Of a stretch of DNA of 64,000 bases, positions 54,194 through 61,572 are shown in pieces. The notes under the pieces are model-generated. The model ran no database searches and was not told where the DNA came from. It worked only from the letters and a program-made list of their open reading frames with translations. The position numbers and the translations under genes were made by a program. Numbering within the stretch: position 1 is the first letter of the stretch; every line of letters begins with the position of its first letter. This DNA comes from Paenibacillus oleatilyticus (lineage in GTDB: Bacteria; Bacillota; Bacilli; Paenibacillales; NBRC-103111): assembly GCF_018998565.1 (NCBI RefSeq), contig NZ_JAHNZO010000018.1:1-64000 (forward strand). Reading direction: 5' to 3'.

Positions 54194-54253
54194 GAGCGCT
54201 CCCTCCTCCTTCCAGCTCTTGGCGAACTTGGTTAAAAATCAATATATCACAAG

Positions 54254-54269
54254 TATTCCATTAGGAATA
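54254..54269. promoter_or_regulatory. TATTCCATTAGGAATA palindrome upstream of lysR
   Basis: A perfect 6-4-6 palindrome lies 61 bases before the LysR start. It may be an autoregulatory site. It also partly resembles sulfur-regulator (CymR-type) half-sites containing GGAAT. Confidence 0.4.
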
Positions 54270-54580
54270 GTGTATTTTATGTTCGAACGAAAATGATGAA
54301 CAAAGCAATATCCGTCAATTGTAGTTGAGTTTCCGCCATTTCGGCAGGCGCGCAAATCCGTTAAGCTATAGGAAAGACGACCTGTTTTTTCCAAGCGGTC
54401 CGAACGGCGGATTCGACCCGAAAATCGGCGGCGTTTAGCGAAAACGCTTCCGAGATGTCGTCTTTGGCAGCTCGATTCGGGAAAGGGGTGACAGTGAGAA
54501 AGTCCGCAGTATAACCGGCCGATCGGTGCGGAACTTTGACAAAGCTTCACAGCCTGTAAGCTATTCATTCGAAAGGACGT
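54270..54580 (+). promoter_or_regulatory. Structured 5' leader region of the pectate-lyase-like gene
   Basis: Roughly 310 bases without an ORF contain a long-range 9-base pairing, AAAGACGAC (54373-54381) with GTCGTCTTT (54457-54465), enclosing further inverted repeats including GCGTTT/AAACGC (54431-54447). This looks like a folded leader or cis-regulatory RNA. It does not match a riboswitch class I can name with confidence. Confidence 0.4.
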
Positions 54581-54586
54581 GTTCTG

Positions 54587-55654
54587 ATGTTCGCCAAAAC
54601 CTACGCAGCACTCGCATTAGCATTTTTCGTATGCTTTGCCATTCTCGCTTTCGGAGCGCCCGCGCACACCGCATGGGCTGCGACCAAAACCGTGCCTCCC
54701 GGCGACGTAGCCGCTCTGCGCAGCTACTTGGCCGGCGCCCAGCCCGGAGATATCCTTGAAGTCTCTGGCACGTATGCCGTATCGGACGGCACGATTGCGA
54801 CGTCGGTCAACGGGAGCGCGGGCAAATATATTACGATCCGGGGAACGGGCAGCGGCGCCGTCTTCAATTTTACCGAAACTGCGGGCAATGCGGCTTTTCA
54901 TATCAAAAACAATTATTACAAACTGGAAAACGTCACGATTAACTCGAATGCCAAATCGAACAAAGGCATCCTAATCGAAGCCTCTCACGGCTATCTGACG
55001 AAAGTGACGGTGAAGCATACGCTGGGCGAAGCGTTCAAAATCCGCAAAAACAGCCAGTACTGGCTGCTCGAAGACTGCACGGCAGAGTCAACCGGGCAAA
55101 GCGGGAAATTTGGGGAAGGGTATTACGTTGGGGATGCCGATCAGAACTGGCAGACGAAGCCGGATGCGGACCGGAGCGGGTACATTACGTTCCTGAACTG
55201 CAAGGCCATTCTGACCAAGAACGACGGATTCGACTTCAAGGAAGGCACGCACCACATCAAGGTGATCGGAAGCACGGTCGATTTCAAGAACACCGTGCCG
55301 GAGTCCACCGTAGGAAACAACGGCTTGTTCATCCGCGCGAACAACGTGCAGGTGATCGGCACGACGGTGAAAAACAACGCCGGGACCGGCCAAGCTTTCC
55401 GCGCCAATAAAATAACCGCCTCCGACGGCGCATCGTACGGCAGCAATCTTGAGCTCAAAGCCGTGACCGCTTCGAATCTCGGCGGCGCGATGATTCATAC
55501 GAACTTCGGCTCGACGAAGCTGTATTCAGATTATACAATGACCGGCGTTGCGGGTGGGCTTAAAACGTCGGGCTCCGCCACGATCACCACGGTTTCGCCG
55601 TCCGCCTTCACCGAGATGACCTGGAACGGCGAGGGCGGCGACACGTACCAGTAA
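54587..55654 (+). CDS. Secreted right-handed beta-helix protein, pectate-lyase-like
   Basis: This 355-residue protein has a signal peptide (ending AHTAWAA). Its body is a right-handed parallel beta-helix: PPGDVAALRSYLAGAQPGDILEVSGTY, NNYYKLENVTINSNAKSNKGILIE, DGFDFKEGTHHIKVIGSTVDFKN. Such repeats occur in pectate lyases of families PL1/PL9 and related enzymes. The LKNDGFDFKEG-type turn recalls PL9. AAAGGACG precedes the ATG. Exact activity is not certain, but degradation of plant cell-wall uronans is likely and fits other carbohydrate genes in the window. Confidence 0.8.
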   Translation: MFAKTYAALALAFFVCFAILAFGAPAHTAWAATKTVPPGDVAALRSYLAGAQPGDILEVSGTYAVSDGTIATSVNGSAGKYITIRGTGSGAVFNFTETAGNAAFHIKNNYYKLENVTINSNAKSNKGILIEASHGYLTKVTVKHTLGEAFKIRKNSQYWLLEDCTAESTGQSGKFGEGYYVGDADQNWQTKPDADRSGYITFLNCKAILTKNDGFDFKEGTHHIKVIGSTVDFKNTVPESTVGNNGLFIRANNVQVIGTTVKNNAGTGQAFRANKITASDGASYGSNLELKAVTASNLGGAMIHTNFGSTKLYSDYTMTGVAGGLKTSGSATITTVSPSAFTEMTWNGEGGDTYQ

Positions 55655-55664
55655 GTTGAACGAT

Positions 55665-55690
55665 TAAAGGCCAGCCTAGAGGCTGGCCTT
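55665..55690. terminator. Hairpin between convergent lyase and acyltransferase genes
   Basis: AAGGCCAGCC-TAGA-GGCTGGCCTT, a 10-base perfect stem, lies between the two stops. T-runs are short on both sides, so it is a shared terminator of moderate strength. Confidence 0.65.
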
Positions 55691-55696
55691 GCTCGT

Positions 55697-56713
55697 TCAA
55701 CCTGCCGCCTTCAGCTTGCCTTGAGTCTTCTCCTTCCTCCCGAAGCCCTGCTGGCCCAGGAAAAGCATGGTCAGCAAGGATGATTTGGACATGATCCAAG
55801 CCGCTCCTAACGGAAGCAGCACGCCGGCCAGCGTAAAGACAAACGAGCCGTACTCCAAGCCTAGGCCGTACTGTAGCACGATATTGACCGGAATGTGCAG
55901 GTACATGATCGTGATGGTCACGGTTCCCAAAAATGCCAGAACGGAAGACACCGGCCAGCGTGAAATCCAGTAGCACAATTGAAGCACGACGAGGACGCAC
56001 GACAGCGGAATAATAAGATCCAGCACCGGCTGGGTATAAACCTTCATCTTCATATCCATTCGGAAAATCAAGATTTGTTCTTTATTGAGAACAATGGTAG
56101 CTGCCGCAATCAACAACGCCGGAATAAACCAGATCCCCCGCTCCAATCCGGCAGCCAACCGGGCTTTAAAGGTATAGCCCAGAAAAAAGAACGCTATCGC
56201 CATAAGCGCCACATCCGCGTTCCAAGGGATGTCCACTTCGGCCAAAGGCGTCATGCTGACGAAATGAGCGGCGATATAGGACGCAAGCACCGCTGCCGCT
56301 TGTACTTTAACCGGATATCGGGAAAGAAAACCCATCAAAAGATGCACAAGCAGCAAACAGGTGATAAACCAGAAGACGCCGTACCACCCGCCTAACACCG
56401 TTCCCCCGTAAATGAGATTCCAAATATCGCGGGGAACGGATAACGGATCTCTCAGCTTGGCTGCGACCAGCACGGCAATGCAAATCCCGTAAGCAAAATA
56501 AGGAATCATGAACGCTCGAATACGTTTCAGTGCCCACGATATGTACTTGTCCGGCATCACGCTTTTGAACAAAAGCCCGCTGACCAGAAAAAACAACGGC
56601 ATACGGAACCAACCGAGATAATCGTCGATCACTTCATTCCCCGAATGCCCCAATACGACCAGGATGATGCTTAACCCCCTGGCTACGTCAATCCATTTTC
56701 TGCGTTCCTGCAC
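55697..56713 (-). CDS. Acyltransferase 3 family membrane protein
   Basis: This 338-residue protein with about ten membrane helices begins RRKWIDVARGLSIILVVLGHSGN (the conserved Arg and His of acyltransferase 3 enzymes) and continues WFRMPLFFLVSGLLFK. Members move acyl groups onto cell-envelope sugars or lipids such as exopolysaccharide and peptidoglycan. The acceptor is unknown. The GTG start has AAGGAGGA upstream. Confidence 0.88.
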   Translation of the reverse strand: MQERRKWIDVARGLSIILVVLGHSGNEVIDDYLGWFRMPLFFLVSGLLFKSVMPDKYISWALKRIRAFMIPYFAYGICIAVLVAAKLRDPLSVPRDIWNLIYGGTVLGGWYGVFWFITCLLLVHLLMGFLSRYPVKVQAAAVLASYIAAHFVSMTPLAEVDIPWNADVALMAIAFFFLGYTFKARLAAGLERGIWFIPALLIAAATIVLNKEQILIFRMDMKMKVYTQPVLDLIIPLSCVLVVLQLCYWISRWPVSSVLAFLGTVTITIMYLHIPVNIVLQYGLGLEYGSFVFTLAGVLLPLGAAWIMSKSSLLTMLFLGQQGFGRKEKTQGKLKAAG

Positions 56714-56911
56714 GACCGTTCCTCCTTCCAGTTTCGTAACTCAGCTAAAACAATACTAAATTTGGAAGGAGGATAAAATAGGTTCTTTTGTCGAAAACTG
56801 TAGGTCTTCCGAATGGAATATGGACAACCCCCGGGAGTCCATCCCCGGTCAGACGCAGAAAGCTAATCCGAATGGCTTATTCATTTTACCGCCCGTGCAG
56901 CCGATAATCCG

Positions 56912-57220
56912 TCACCCGATCCTCGCCCGCGCCGGAGCCTCTTCGATATCTTGTTTCGTATACGCATTCAAAATGTCGTGAATCGAATTGTCGACGTGAT
57001 TGCCCTTAAGCGGCAGCCGGCGCGTCAGCTCCTGAATGGCCCGGGCCGTGCGAAGCTGGTTCCCGCCCTTCCAATGATGAAGGTCGGTGACGAAGAGCAG
57101 CCGGAGCGCTTCTTCCTGCGGCAGCTCGTCCCATCGCTTAATGACACGTTCCATTTCGGCGTTCATATAGTCGGGCAGCTGCGGCTCGGCCTTCGTTTCA
57201 TAGACGGTTTTCGTTTTCAT
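56912..57220 (-). pseudogene. Remnant of a metallophosphoesterase
   Basis: The 102-codon frame begins like a calcineurin-like phosphoesterase (RLLFVTDLHHWKGGNQLRTARAIQELTRRLPL), with the metal-binding Asp and His. It then jumps directly to KGNHVDNSIHD, which corresponds to the later GNHD motif of the same family (here GNHV, so Asp is lost). The intervening GGD segment of roughly 40 residues is missing and the catalytic C-terminus is absent. It keeps a good ribosome binding site (AAGGGAAG) but is very probably non-functional. It precedes a transporter gene by 39 bases on the transcribed strand. Confidence 0.65.
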
Positions 57221-57258
57221 ATCCAGCGCTTCCCTTCAAAGCGAAATGAGGTTATCCG

Positions 57259-58113
57259 TTACCCGGAACCCGCGATCATGACGATCCCTGCGACGACGAT
57301 GAGCGATGCGGCGAGCCTTCTTGCCCCCTGCCGTTCTTTGAGCACGATCAGGCCCAGCAGCGTGCCGAAGACGATGCCGATTTCCCGCAGCGGCGCGATA
57401 TAGGACACTTGAGCGTGCCTCATCGCGAGTAAAAAAAGCAAATACGAGCCGGGAGACAAAAGCGATCCGAGCAGCACGATCTTCCCCTGCCCGCGAACCG
57501 CCCGCTTCAATCTTCCGGAGGACAGGACGGCCGGGGTCAGACCGAGCACGAATCCGATATTGGAGACGGCGAGCAGCGACAGCGGCGACAAATACTGCAA
57601 ATTTTGCTTGTCGATCAGCGTATAGCAGGTAATGCAGAGTCCGACCGACAGCGCGAACAGGATAGGCTTCCAGGCCGCAGGCGCGCGTTCCGTATCCCGC
57701 TTCCGCCCGCTCATGACCGCAAAGCCCAGAAGCATACACCCGATCCCGAGCCACCCCCAGAGCGGAAGCGATTCCCCCAAGAAGAGAACTCCCGTCGCGG
57801 GAATGAGCAGCGTGGATGTTCCCCGCATCACCGGGTACACCTGCGATAAATCTCCAAGTTTATAGGTGTGGGACAGCAGCAGAGCGTAAGCGCTTTGCGC
57901 CAGCAAGGATGCGACGATGAACATGTAGGCTTCGGCCGGAATCCCCGTCTGGACAAGCTCAAGAACCAGGTACGGAATGAGTGCGATCGTCGTAGGCATG
58001 AAAATCGCCCACAGAAACGCGCTTTTGTCCTCGCTTTGCTTGGCGAACAAATTCCACACCGCATGCGTCATGCCCGAACCAATCACAAGCAACAATGAAA
58101 GTACAATTTTCAA
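57259..58113 (-). CDS. EamA/DMT family transporter
   Basis: This membrane protein of about 284 residues has ten helices in two EamA repeats (GMTHAVWNLFAKQSEDKSAFLWA; SPLSLLAVSNIGFVLGL). The second half carries PLREIGIVFGTLLGLIVLKERQGARRLAASLIVVAGI, the usual motif of metabolite exporters and importers of this superfamily. I favour the TTG at 58113 with GGGAGGTG just upstream; an ATG at 58167 has no ribosome binding site. Substrate unknown. Confidence 0.85.
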   Translation of the reverse strand: MKIVLSLLLVIGSGMTHAVWNLFAKQSEDKSAFLWAIFMPTTIALIPYLVLELVQTGIPAEAYMFIVASLLAQSAYALLLSHTYKLGDLSQVYPVMRGTSTLLIPATGVLFLGESLPLWGWLGIGCMLLGFAVMSGRKRDTERAPAAWKPILFALSVGLCITCYTLIDKQNLQYLSPLSLLAVSNIGFVLGLTPAVLSSGRLKRAVRGQGKIVLLGSLLSPGSYLLFLLAMRHAQVSYIAPLREIGIVFGTLLGLIVLKERQGARRLAASLIVVAGIVMIAGSG

Positions 58114-58225
58114 GCACCTCCCGAGATATTCAACTTTTCCAACATAATAACACACATATACACACATTTACAACAATTTATAATTCTCTGCACAAACTAA
58201 GACTTGCCACATCAAAAACAAAAAG

Positions 58226-58250
58226 TCCCGGACAAGCTCCGGGACTCCAG
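58226..58250 (-). terminator. Terminator after the DeoR-type gene
   Basis: On the minus strand AGTCCCGGAG-CTTGT-CCGGGACT is followed by TTTTGTTTTTG. Confidence 0.8.
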
Positions 58251-58282
58251 ACATACTTTTGTAACCGGCGGGATGGTTCCCG

Positions 58283-59050
58283 CTATTGATAGACGATCTC
58301 GACGCCGTGCTTTTTATATTTGTCCACGATAGCCGGATCGATGTTCGAGTCGGTCACGAACCGTTCAATCTCCGCGCAGCCGCACACTTTGATCAGCGAA
58401 ACCGCCTCAAACTTGCTGCTGTCGGCGAGCGCAATCGTCCGTTTGGCGTTCCTCAGCATGATTTTCTTCATCTGCACTTCGCCGAGACCATAGTCTGTGA
58501 CGCCTTCGGTCAACGTGACGCCGCTCATGCTCATAAAAAACAAATCGGCATGGAACCGGGAAGCGAACTCCTCGGCCAAATCCCCGATCATGCCCTGCTC
58601 TTCGTTGCGGATCACGCCCCCGATCAAAATGATCGTATATCCCGGCATATGGACCAGCTCGTTTGCGATCGGCAGCGAATTCGTAATGACCGTCAACCGT
58701 TCGATTTTATTCTTCAGCGCTTTGACAAATTGCGTATTGGTCGTGCTTACGTCAAGGGCGATGGACTGCCCCTCCGTCACATACCGCGCGGCAATTTCGG
58801 ACAGCTCGTTTTTTCCGTCCAAATGGACCTTTTCCCGGACCGTCATCGGAATCTCTTCGCGGTAATCCCACTCCTTCAGGATCGCGCCGCCGTGGACGCG
58901 CTTCAAGTAACCCGCCTTCTCCAAATGCTCCAGGTCGCGACGGACCGTTTCGAACGACACACCGAACAGCTCCATCAGATCCGACGCCTTGATCGACTTT
59001 TCGCGGTTTATTTTTTGAATAATCGCTTGATGCCTTTGCTCAGCGAACAA
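58283..59050 (-). CDS. DeoR family transcriptional regulator
   Basis: This 255-residue regulator has the DeoR N-terminal winged helix (FAEQRHQAIIQKINREKSIKASDLMELFGVSFETVRRDLEHLEKAGYLKRVHGGA) and a sugar-phosphate sensing C-terminal domain (DVSTTNTQFVKAL, then VITNSLPIANEL and LADSSKF). The TTG at 59050 with GGAGAGGAGG is preferred over an in-frame codon 33 bases upstream, because it starts the conserved domain. It sits alone; no sugar genes adjoin it here, so its target is unknown. Confidence 0.88.
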   Translation of the reverse strand: MFAEQRHQAIIQKINREKSIKASDLMELFGVSFETVRRDLEHLEKAGYLKRVHGGAILKEWDYREEIPMTVREKVHLDGKNELSEIAARYVTEGQSIALDVSTTNTQFVKALKNKIERLTVITNSLPIANELVHMPGYTIILIGGVIRNEEQGMIGDLAEEFASRFHADLFFMSMSGVTLTEGVTDYGLGEVQMKKIMLRNAKRTIALADSSKFEAVSLIKVCGCAEIERFVTDSNIDPAIVDKYKKHGVEIVYQ

Positions 59051-59083
59051 CCCGCTCCCTCCTCTCCGTGAAATGACGGGCAC

Positions 59084-59330
59084 GCCGCACTTCTCTATGC
59101 AAGTAGTCTATCATAAATAAAAGCAAACACAAACATTTGCACATCGAAAGCACCGGAGTGCTGAAATGAATTCCCAAACAGAAATGTCCTTACCCGCAAA
59201 AAAAGCAGCGGTCTCCGTGCGGGAGTCCCCGCCATACGGGCAGCAGCCTTGAGTTATTGAGTTATACTAGATGTCGGTGTTATGTTTATGTATCCTTGAA
59301 AAGCCGCTTCACAAGGCTATTCCCCCGAAA
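59084..59330. other. Intergenic gap before the DeoR gene
   Basis: About 330 bases with AT-rich stretches (promoter for the DeoR gene expected near 59100-59130) and a GC-rich patch at 59190-59250. I see no gene or known RNA in it. The NlpC/P60 terminator borders it on the right. Confidence 0.4.
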
Positions 59331-59333
59331 AAC

Positions 59334-59366
59334 AAGAAAATCCTTGATTGGCTCAAGGATTTTCTT
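59334..59366 (-). terminator. Terminator after the NlpC/P60 gene
   Basis: AAGAAAATCCTTGA (59334-59347) and its perfect complement (59353-59366) form a 14-base stem with a five-base loop. Confidence 0.8.
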
Positions 59367-59418
59367 ATACAAGCTTATTCGGCAGCCGCTTGCATGCTGC
59401 CGGCAAGCCGTTCCTGTT

Positions 59419-59928
59419 TTAGCGGATAACGCGACGGGCGGTAACGAAGGTCTTGTCCCATGTGCTGCCTTTAAAGTTGGAAATGGTAACGCCGACCCCG
59501 ACCCGATACGTATGAAGCAGCTTGCCGTTCCCGATATAAATGCTCACATGGTTGATTTTTCCGTCCCGATTCGTGTCCGAGAATACCAGATCGCCCGGTT
59601 GCAGATCCTTCTTGGCAACCTTGGTGCCAACCGTGGCTTGTTGTCTGGAGGAACGAGGAAGCTTGATTCCGTTCTGCTTGAATACATATTGAGTAAATGA
59701 AGAGCAATCAAATACATCCGTTCTTCCCGCAGGCGCCGCGAACTGATAGCGGACTCCTAAATAACGCTTCCCCGTGGCTATGATTTTATCTGCAACCGAT
59801 GCTTTAGATACGGTAGCCGCTTGAGCCGATTGCGGCACTGCAAGCATATTTCCTGTGACGGCAATCGATAGGCTCATCGTTACTCCCAGTAACGCTTTGA
59901 CGATCCGGCTTTTCTTCGTGTTAATCAT
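59419..59928 (-). CDS. Secreted NlpC/P60 cell-wall peptidase
   Basis: This 169-residue protein has a signal peptide (cleavage near SAQAA) and a single NlpC/P60 domain with the catalytic Cys in DVFDCSSFTQYVF, His in KINHVSIYIGNGKLLHTY and PGDLVFSDT. It hydrolyses gamma-D-glutamyl-meso-diaminopimelate or similar bonds in peptidoglycan stem peptides. No SH3 or LysM wall-binding domain is present. The ATG at 59928 with AAGGAGG is chosen over a start 48 bases upstream. Confidence 0.92.
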   Translation of the reverse strand: MINTKKSRIVKALLGVTMSLSIAVTGNMLAVPQSAQAATVSKASVADKIIATGKRYLGVRYQFAAPAGRTDVFDCSSFTQYVFKQNGIKLPRSSRQQATVGTKVAKKDLQPGDLVFSDTNRDGKINHVSIYIGNGKLLHTYRVGVGVTISNFKGSTWDKTFVTARRVIR

Positions 59929-60086
59929 GACTTCCTCCTTGGTTTGGCGATTGGGCAAGCGCCCCAAGAACACCATAACACAATTAAAAAGTACATGATT
60001 TTCCAGAAAATCAATTTCCCCGCGCCCCGCCTGCTATAAGAAGCTATTATTAGAAATTAATGAGAAATTATTAACCTTTGCTTATT

Positions 60087-60122
60087 GACAAAAAAAAGCC
60101 GTGCTCCAAGAGCACGACTTCC
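60087..60122 (-). terminator. Terminator after sigA
   Basis: On the minus strand AGTCGTGCTC-TTGG-AGCACGGCTTTTTTT is a strong intrinsic terminator, about 25 bases after the sigA stop. Confidence 0.85.
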
Positions 60123-60145
60123 TGCATTCGCCCCGCGAATAAAGC

Positions 60146-61258
60146 TCAATCCATAAAGTCTTTCAGCCGCTTGCTGCGGCTCGGATGTCTGAGCTTGCGC
60201 AGCGCCTTGGCTTCGATCTGCCGGATGCGCTCCCGGGTCACACCGAATACCTTGCCCACTTCCTCCAGCGTGCGCGTGCGGCCGTCATCAAGACCGAAAC
60301 GAAGACGCAGCACGTTCTCTTCCCGCTCCGTAAGCGTATCGAGCACATCCTCAAGCTGCTCCTTCAGCAGCTCGTAAGCCGCCGCGTCCGCCGGCGCAAG
60401 CGCCTCCTGGTCCTCGATAAAGTCGCCCAAGTTCGAATCGTTCTCCTCGCCAATCGGCGTTTCGAGCGACACGGGCTCCTGCGCGATCTTCATAATTTCC
60501 CGCACTTTATCGGGCGTCAAATCCATTTCCTTCGCAATTTCCTCCGGGGTCGCTTCCCGGCCAAGCTCCTGCAGCAGCTGTCTGGATACGCGTACGAGCT
60601 TGTTGATCGTTTCCACCATATGTACCGGTATCCGGATCGTTCTCGCCTGATCGGCAATCGCGCGCGTAATCGCCTGACGAATCCACCATGTGGCATACGT
60701 ACTGAATTTGAAGCCTTTGGTGTGATCAAATTTTTCCACCGCTTTGATTAAACCCATATTGCCTTCCTGTATCAAATCAAGAAACAGCATACCCCGGCCG
60801 ACATAGCGTCTTGCGATACTGACCACCAGTCGGAGGTTCGCCTCGGCCAGTCTGCGCTTCGCTTCTTCGTCGCCCTGCTGAATCCGTTCCGCCAGCTCGA
60901 TTTCGTCATCTCCCGAAAGCAGCGGCACCCGTCCGATCTCCTTCAGATACATACGTACCGGGTCATTGATCTTGATCCCCGGCGGGAGCGACAGATCGTC
61001 ATGCAGCAGATCATGTTCTTCGTGATCCGTTCCGAATACAGGCCCCTCGTCAGGTTCGCCGCCCACCTCGATGCCAAGCTCGCTGAGCTGCTCGACGAAC
61101 TCGTTGATTTGTTCCGGATCGGGATCGAAAGGAGCGAGTTTCTCCGTAATTTCTTTGTAAGCGAGCGAAGCTTGCTCTTTGCCCTGCGCGATGAGTTGCT
61201 GTTTCACCCGATCAATCGTAAGCTCTGTCTCCGCTTCCTTGTGCTGATCGTTCGCCAT
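60146..61258 (-). CDS. sigA: Primary sigma factor SigA (RpoD)
   Basis: This 370-residue protein closely resembles Bacillus SigA. Region 1.1 is followed by region 2 ([40 protein letters not shown], with [14 protein letters not shown] for -10 recognition), region 3 ([15 protein letters not shown]) and region 4 ([31 protein letters not shown]) for -35 recognition. The ATG at 61258 is preceded by GGAGAAGAGGGGG; an in-frame ATG 27 bases upstream is not needed. sigA normally follows dnaG; here a surface-protein gene and a small transcription unit precede it instead, so this may be a second, relocated copy. Confidence 0.93.
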   Translation of the reverse strand: MANDQHKEAETELTIDRVKQQLIAQGKEQASLAYKEITEKLAPFDPDPEQINEFVEQLSELGIEVGGEPDEGPVFGTDHEEHDLLHDDLSLPPGIKINDPVRMYLKEIGRVPLLSGDDEIELAERIQQGDEEAKRRLAEANLRLVVSIARRYVGRGMLFLDLIQEGNMGLIKAVEKFDHTKGFKFSTYATWWIRQAITRAIADQARTIRIPVHMVETINKLVRVSRQLLQELGREATPEEIAKEMDLTPDKVREIMKIAQEPVSLETPIGEENDSNLGDFIEDQEALAPADAAAYELLKEQLEDVLDTLTEREENVLRLRFGLDDGRTRTLEEVGKVFGVTRERIRQIEAKALRKLRHPSRSKRLKDFMD

Positions 61259-61298
61259 ATGCTGCCCCCTCTTCTCCGAACCCACTCTTTATTAATTC

Positions 61299-61327
61299 TT
61301 GACAAAGCCATAAAGATGTGATAGTAT
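61299..61327 (+). promoter_or_regulatory. Consensus promoter facing right between sigA and the SLH gene
   Basis: TTGACA (61299-61304), 17 bases, then TAGTAT (61322-61327) preceded by an extended TGa. It would start transcription near 61334 on the strand opposite both flanking genes. Confidence 0.65.
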
Positions 61328-61333
61328 AAAATT

Positions 61334-61456
61334 GGATATTAGTGATGAATATCACATATTTTTTTACTGCTAACCGTCATTCTAACACAAAACCGACTAT
61401 ATTTCAACTGTTTCTATAAAACCGGTGTTCGCCAAGGCGGACGCCGGTTTTTTGCT
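61334..61456 (+). ncRNA. Candidate small transcript between sigA and the SLH gene
   Basis: A near-consensus promoter and an intrinsic terminator (AACCGGTGTTCGCC-AA-GGCGGACGCCGGTTTTTT, 61419-61453) on the + strand bound about 120 bases. It may be a small RNA. It also contains a 24-codon frame (61345-61419; MNITYFFTANRH...) that stops exactly at the terminator, with only a weak ribosome binding site. Neither reading is proven. Confidence 0.5.
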
Positions 61457-61506
61457 TTGCCGCCAGCATGAGAAGGCCTGCACGAACGCTGAGCTTTCTC
61501 CCAACG

Positions 61507-61540
61507 AAAAAAAGGAGCCCGCAAATCTGCGGGCTCCGTC
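61507..61540 (-). terminator. Terminator after the SLH protein gene
   Basis: On the minus strand GGAGCCCGC-AGATTT-GCGGGCTCC is followed by seven T residues. Confidence 0.85.
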
Positions 61541-61572
61541 GCTTCCGTTCATCCTATGCTTGCTGTATGCCG

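Larger units (their letters stand above)
61259..61506. promoter_or_regulatory. sigA upstream region with inverted repeats
   Basis: ATGTGATA (61315-61322) and TATCACAT (61350-61357) form an interrupted palindrome flanking the -10 of the outward promoter, and AGTGATGAATATCACA contains TGTGA-N6-TCACT read on the minus strand. A leftward promoter for sigA must lie here, but its hexamers are not clear; TATACT on the minus strand (about 61328) is the best -10. Confidence 0.45.

Noticed and set aside
54340..54400. A second c-di-GMP riboswitch before the pectate-lyase-like gene
   Set aside because: It shares AAGCTATAGG with the real aptamer at 6943-7035 but lacks GGCAAAC, the GAAA-capped stem and GACGCAAAGC.
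61338..61357. An FNR-like box (TGTGA-N6-TCACT on the minus strand) near sigA
   Set aside because: Its spacing to the best minus-strand -10 does not fit an activator site and no anaerobic genes are next to it; kept only as an unexplained inverted repeat.
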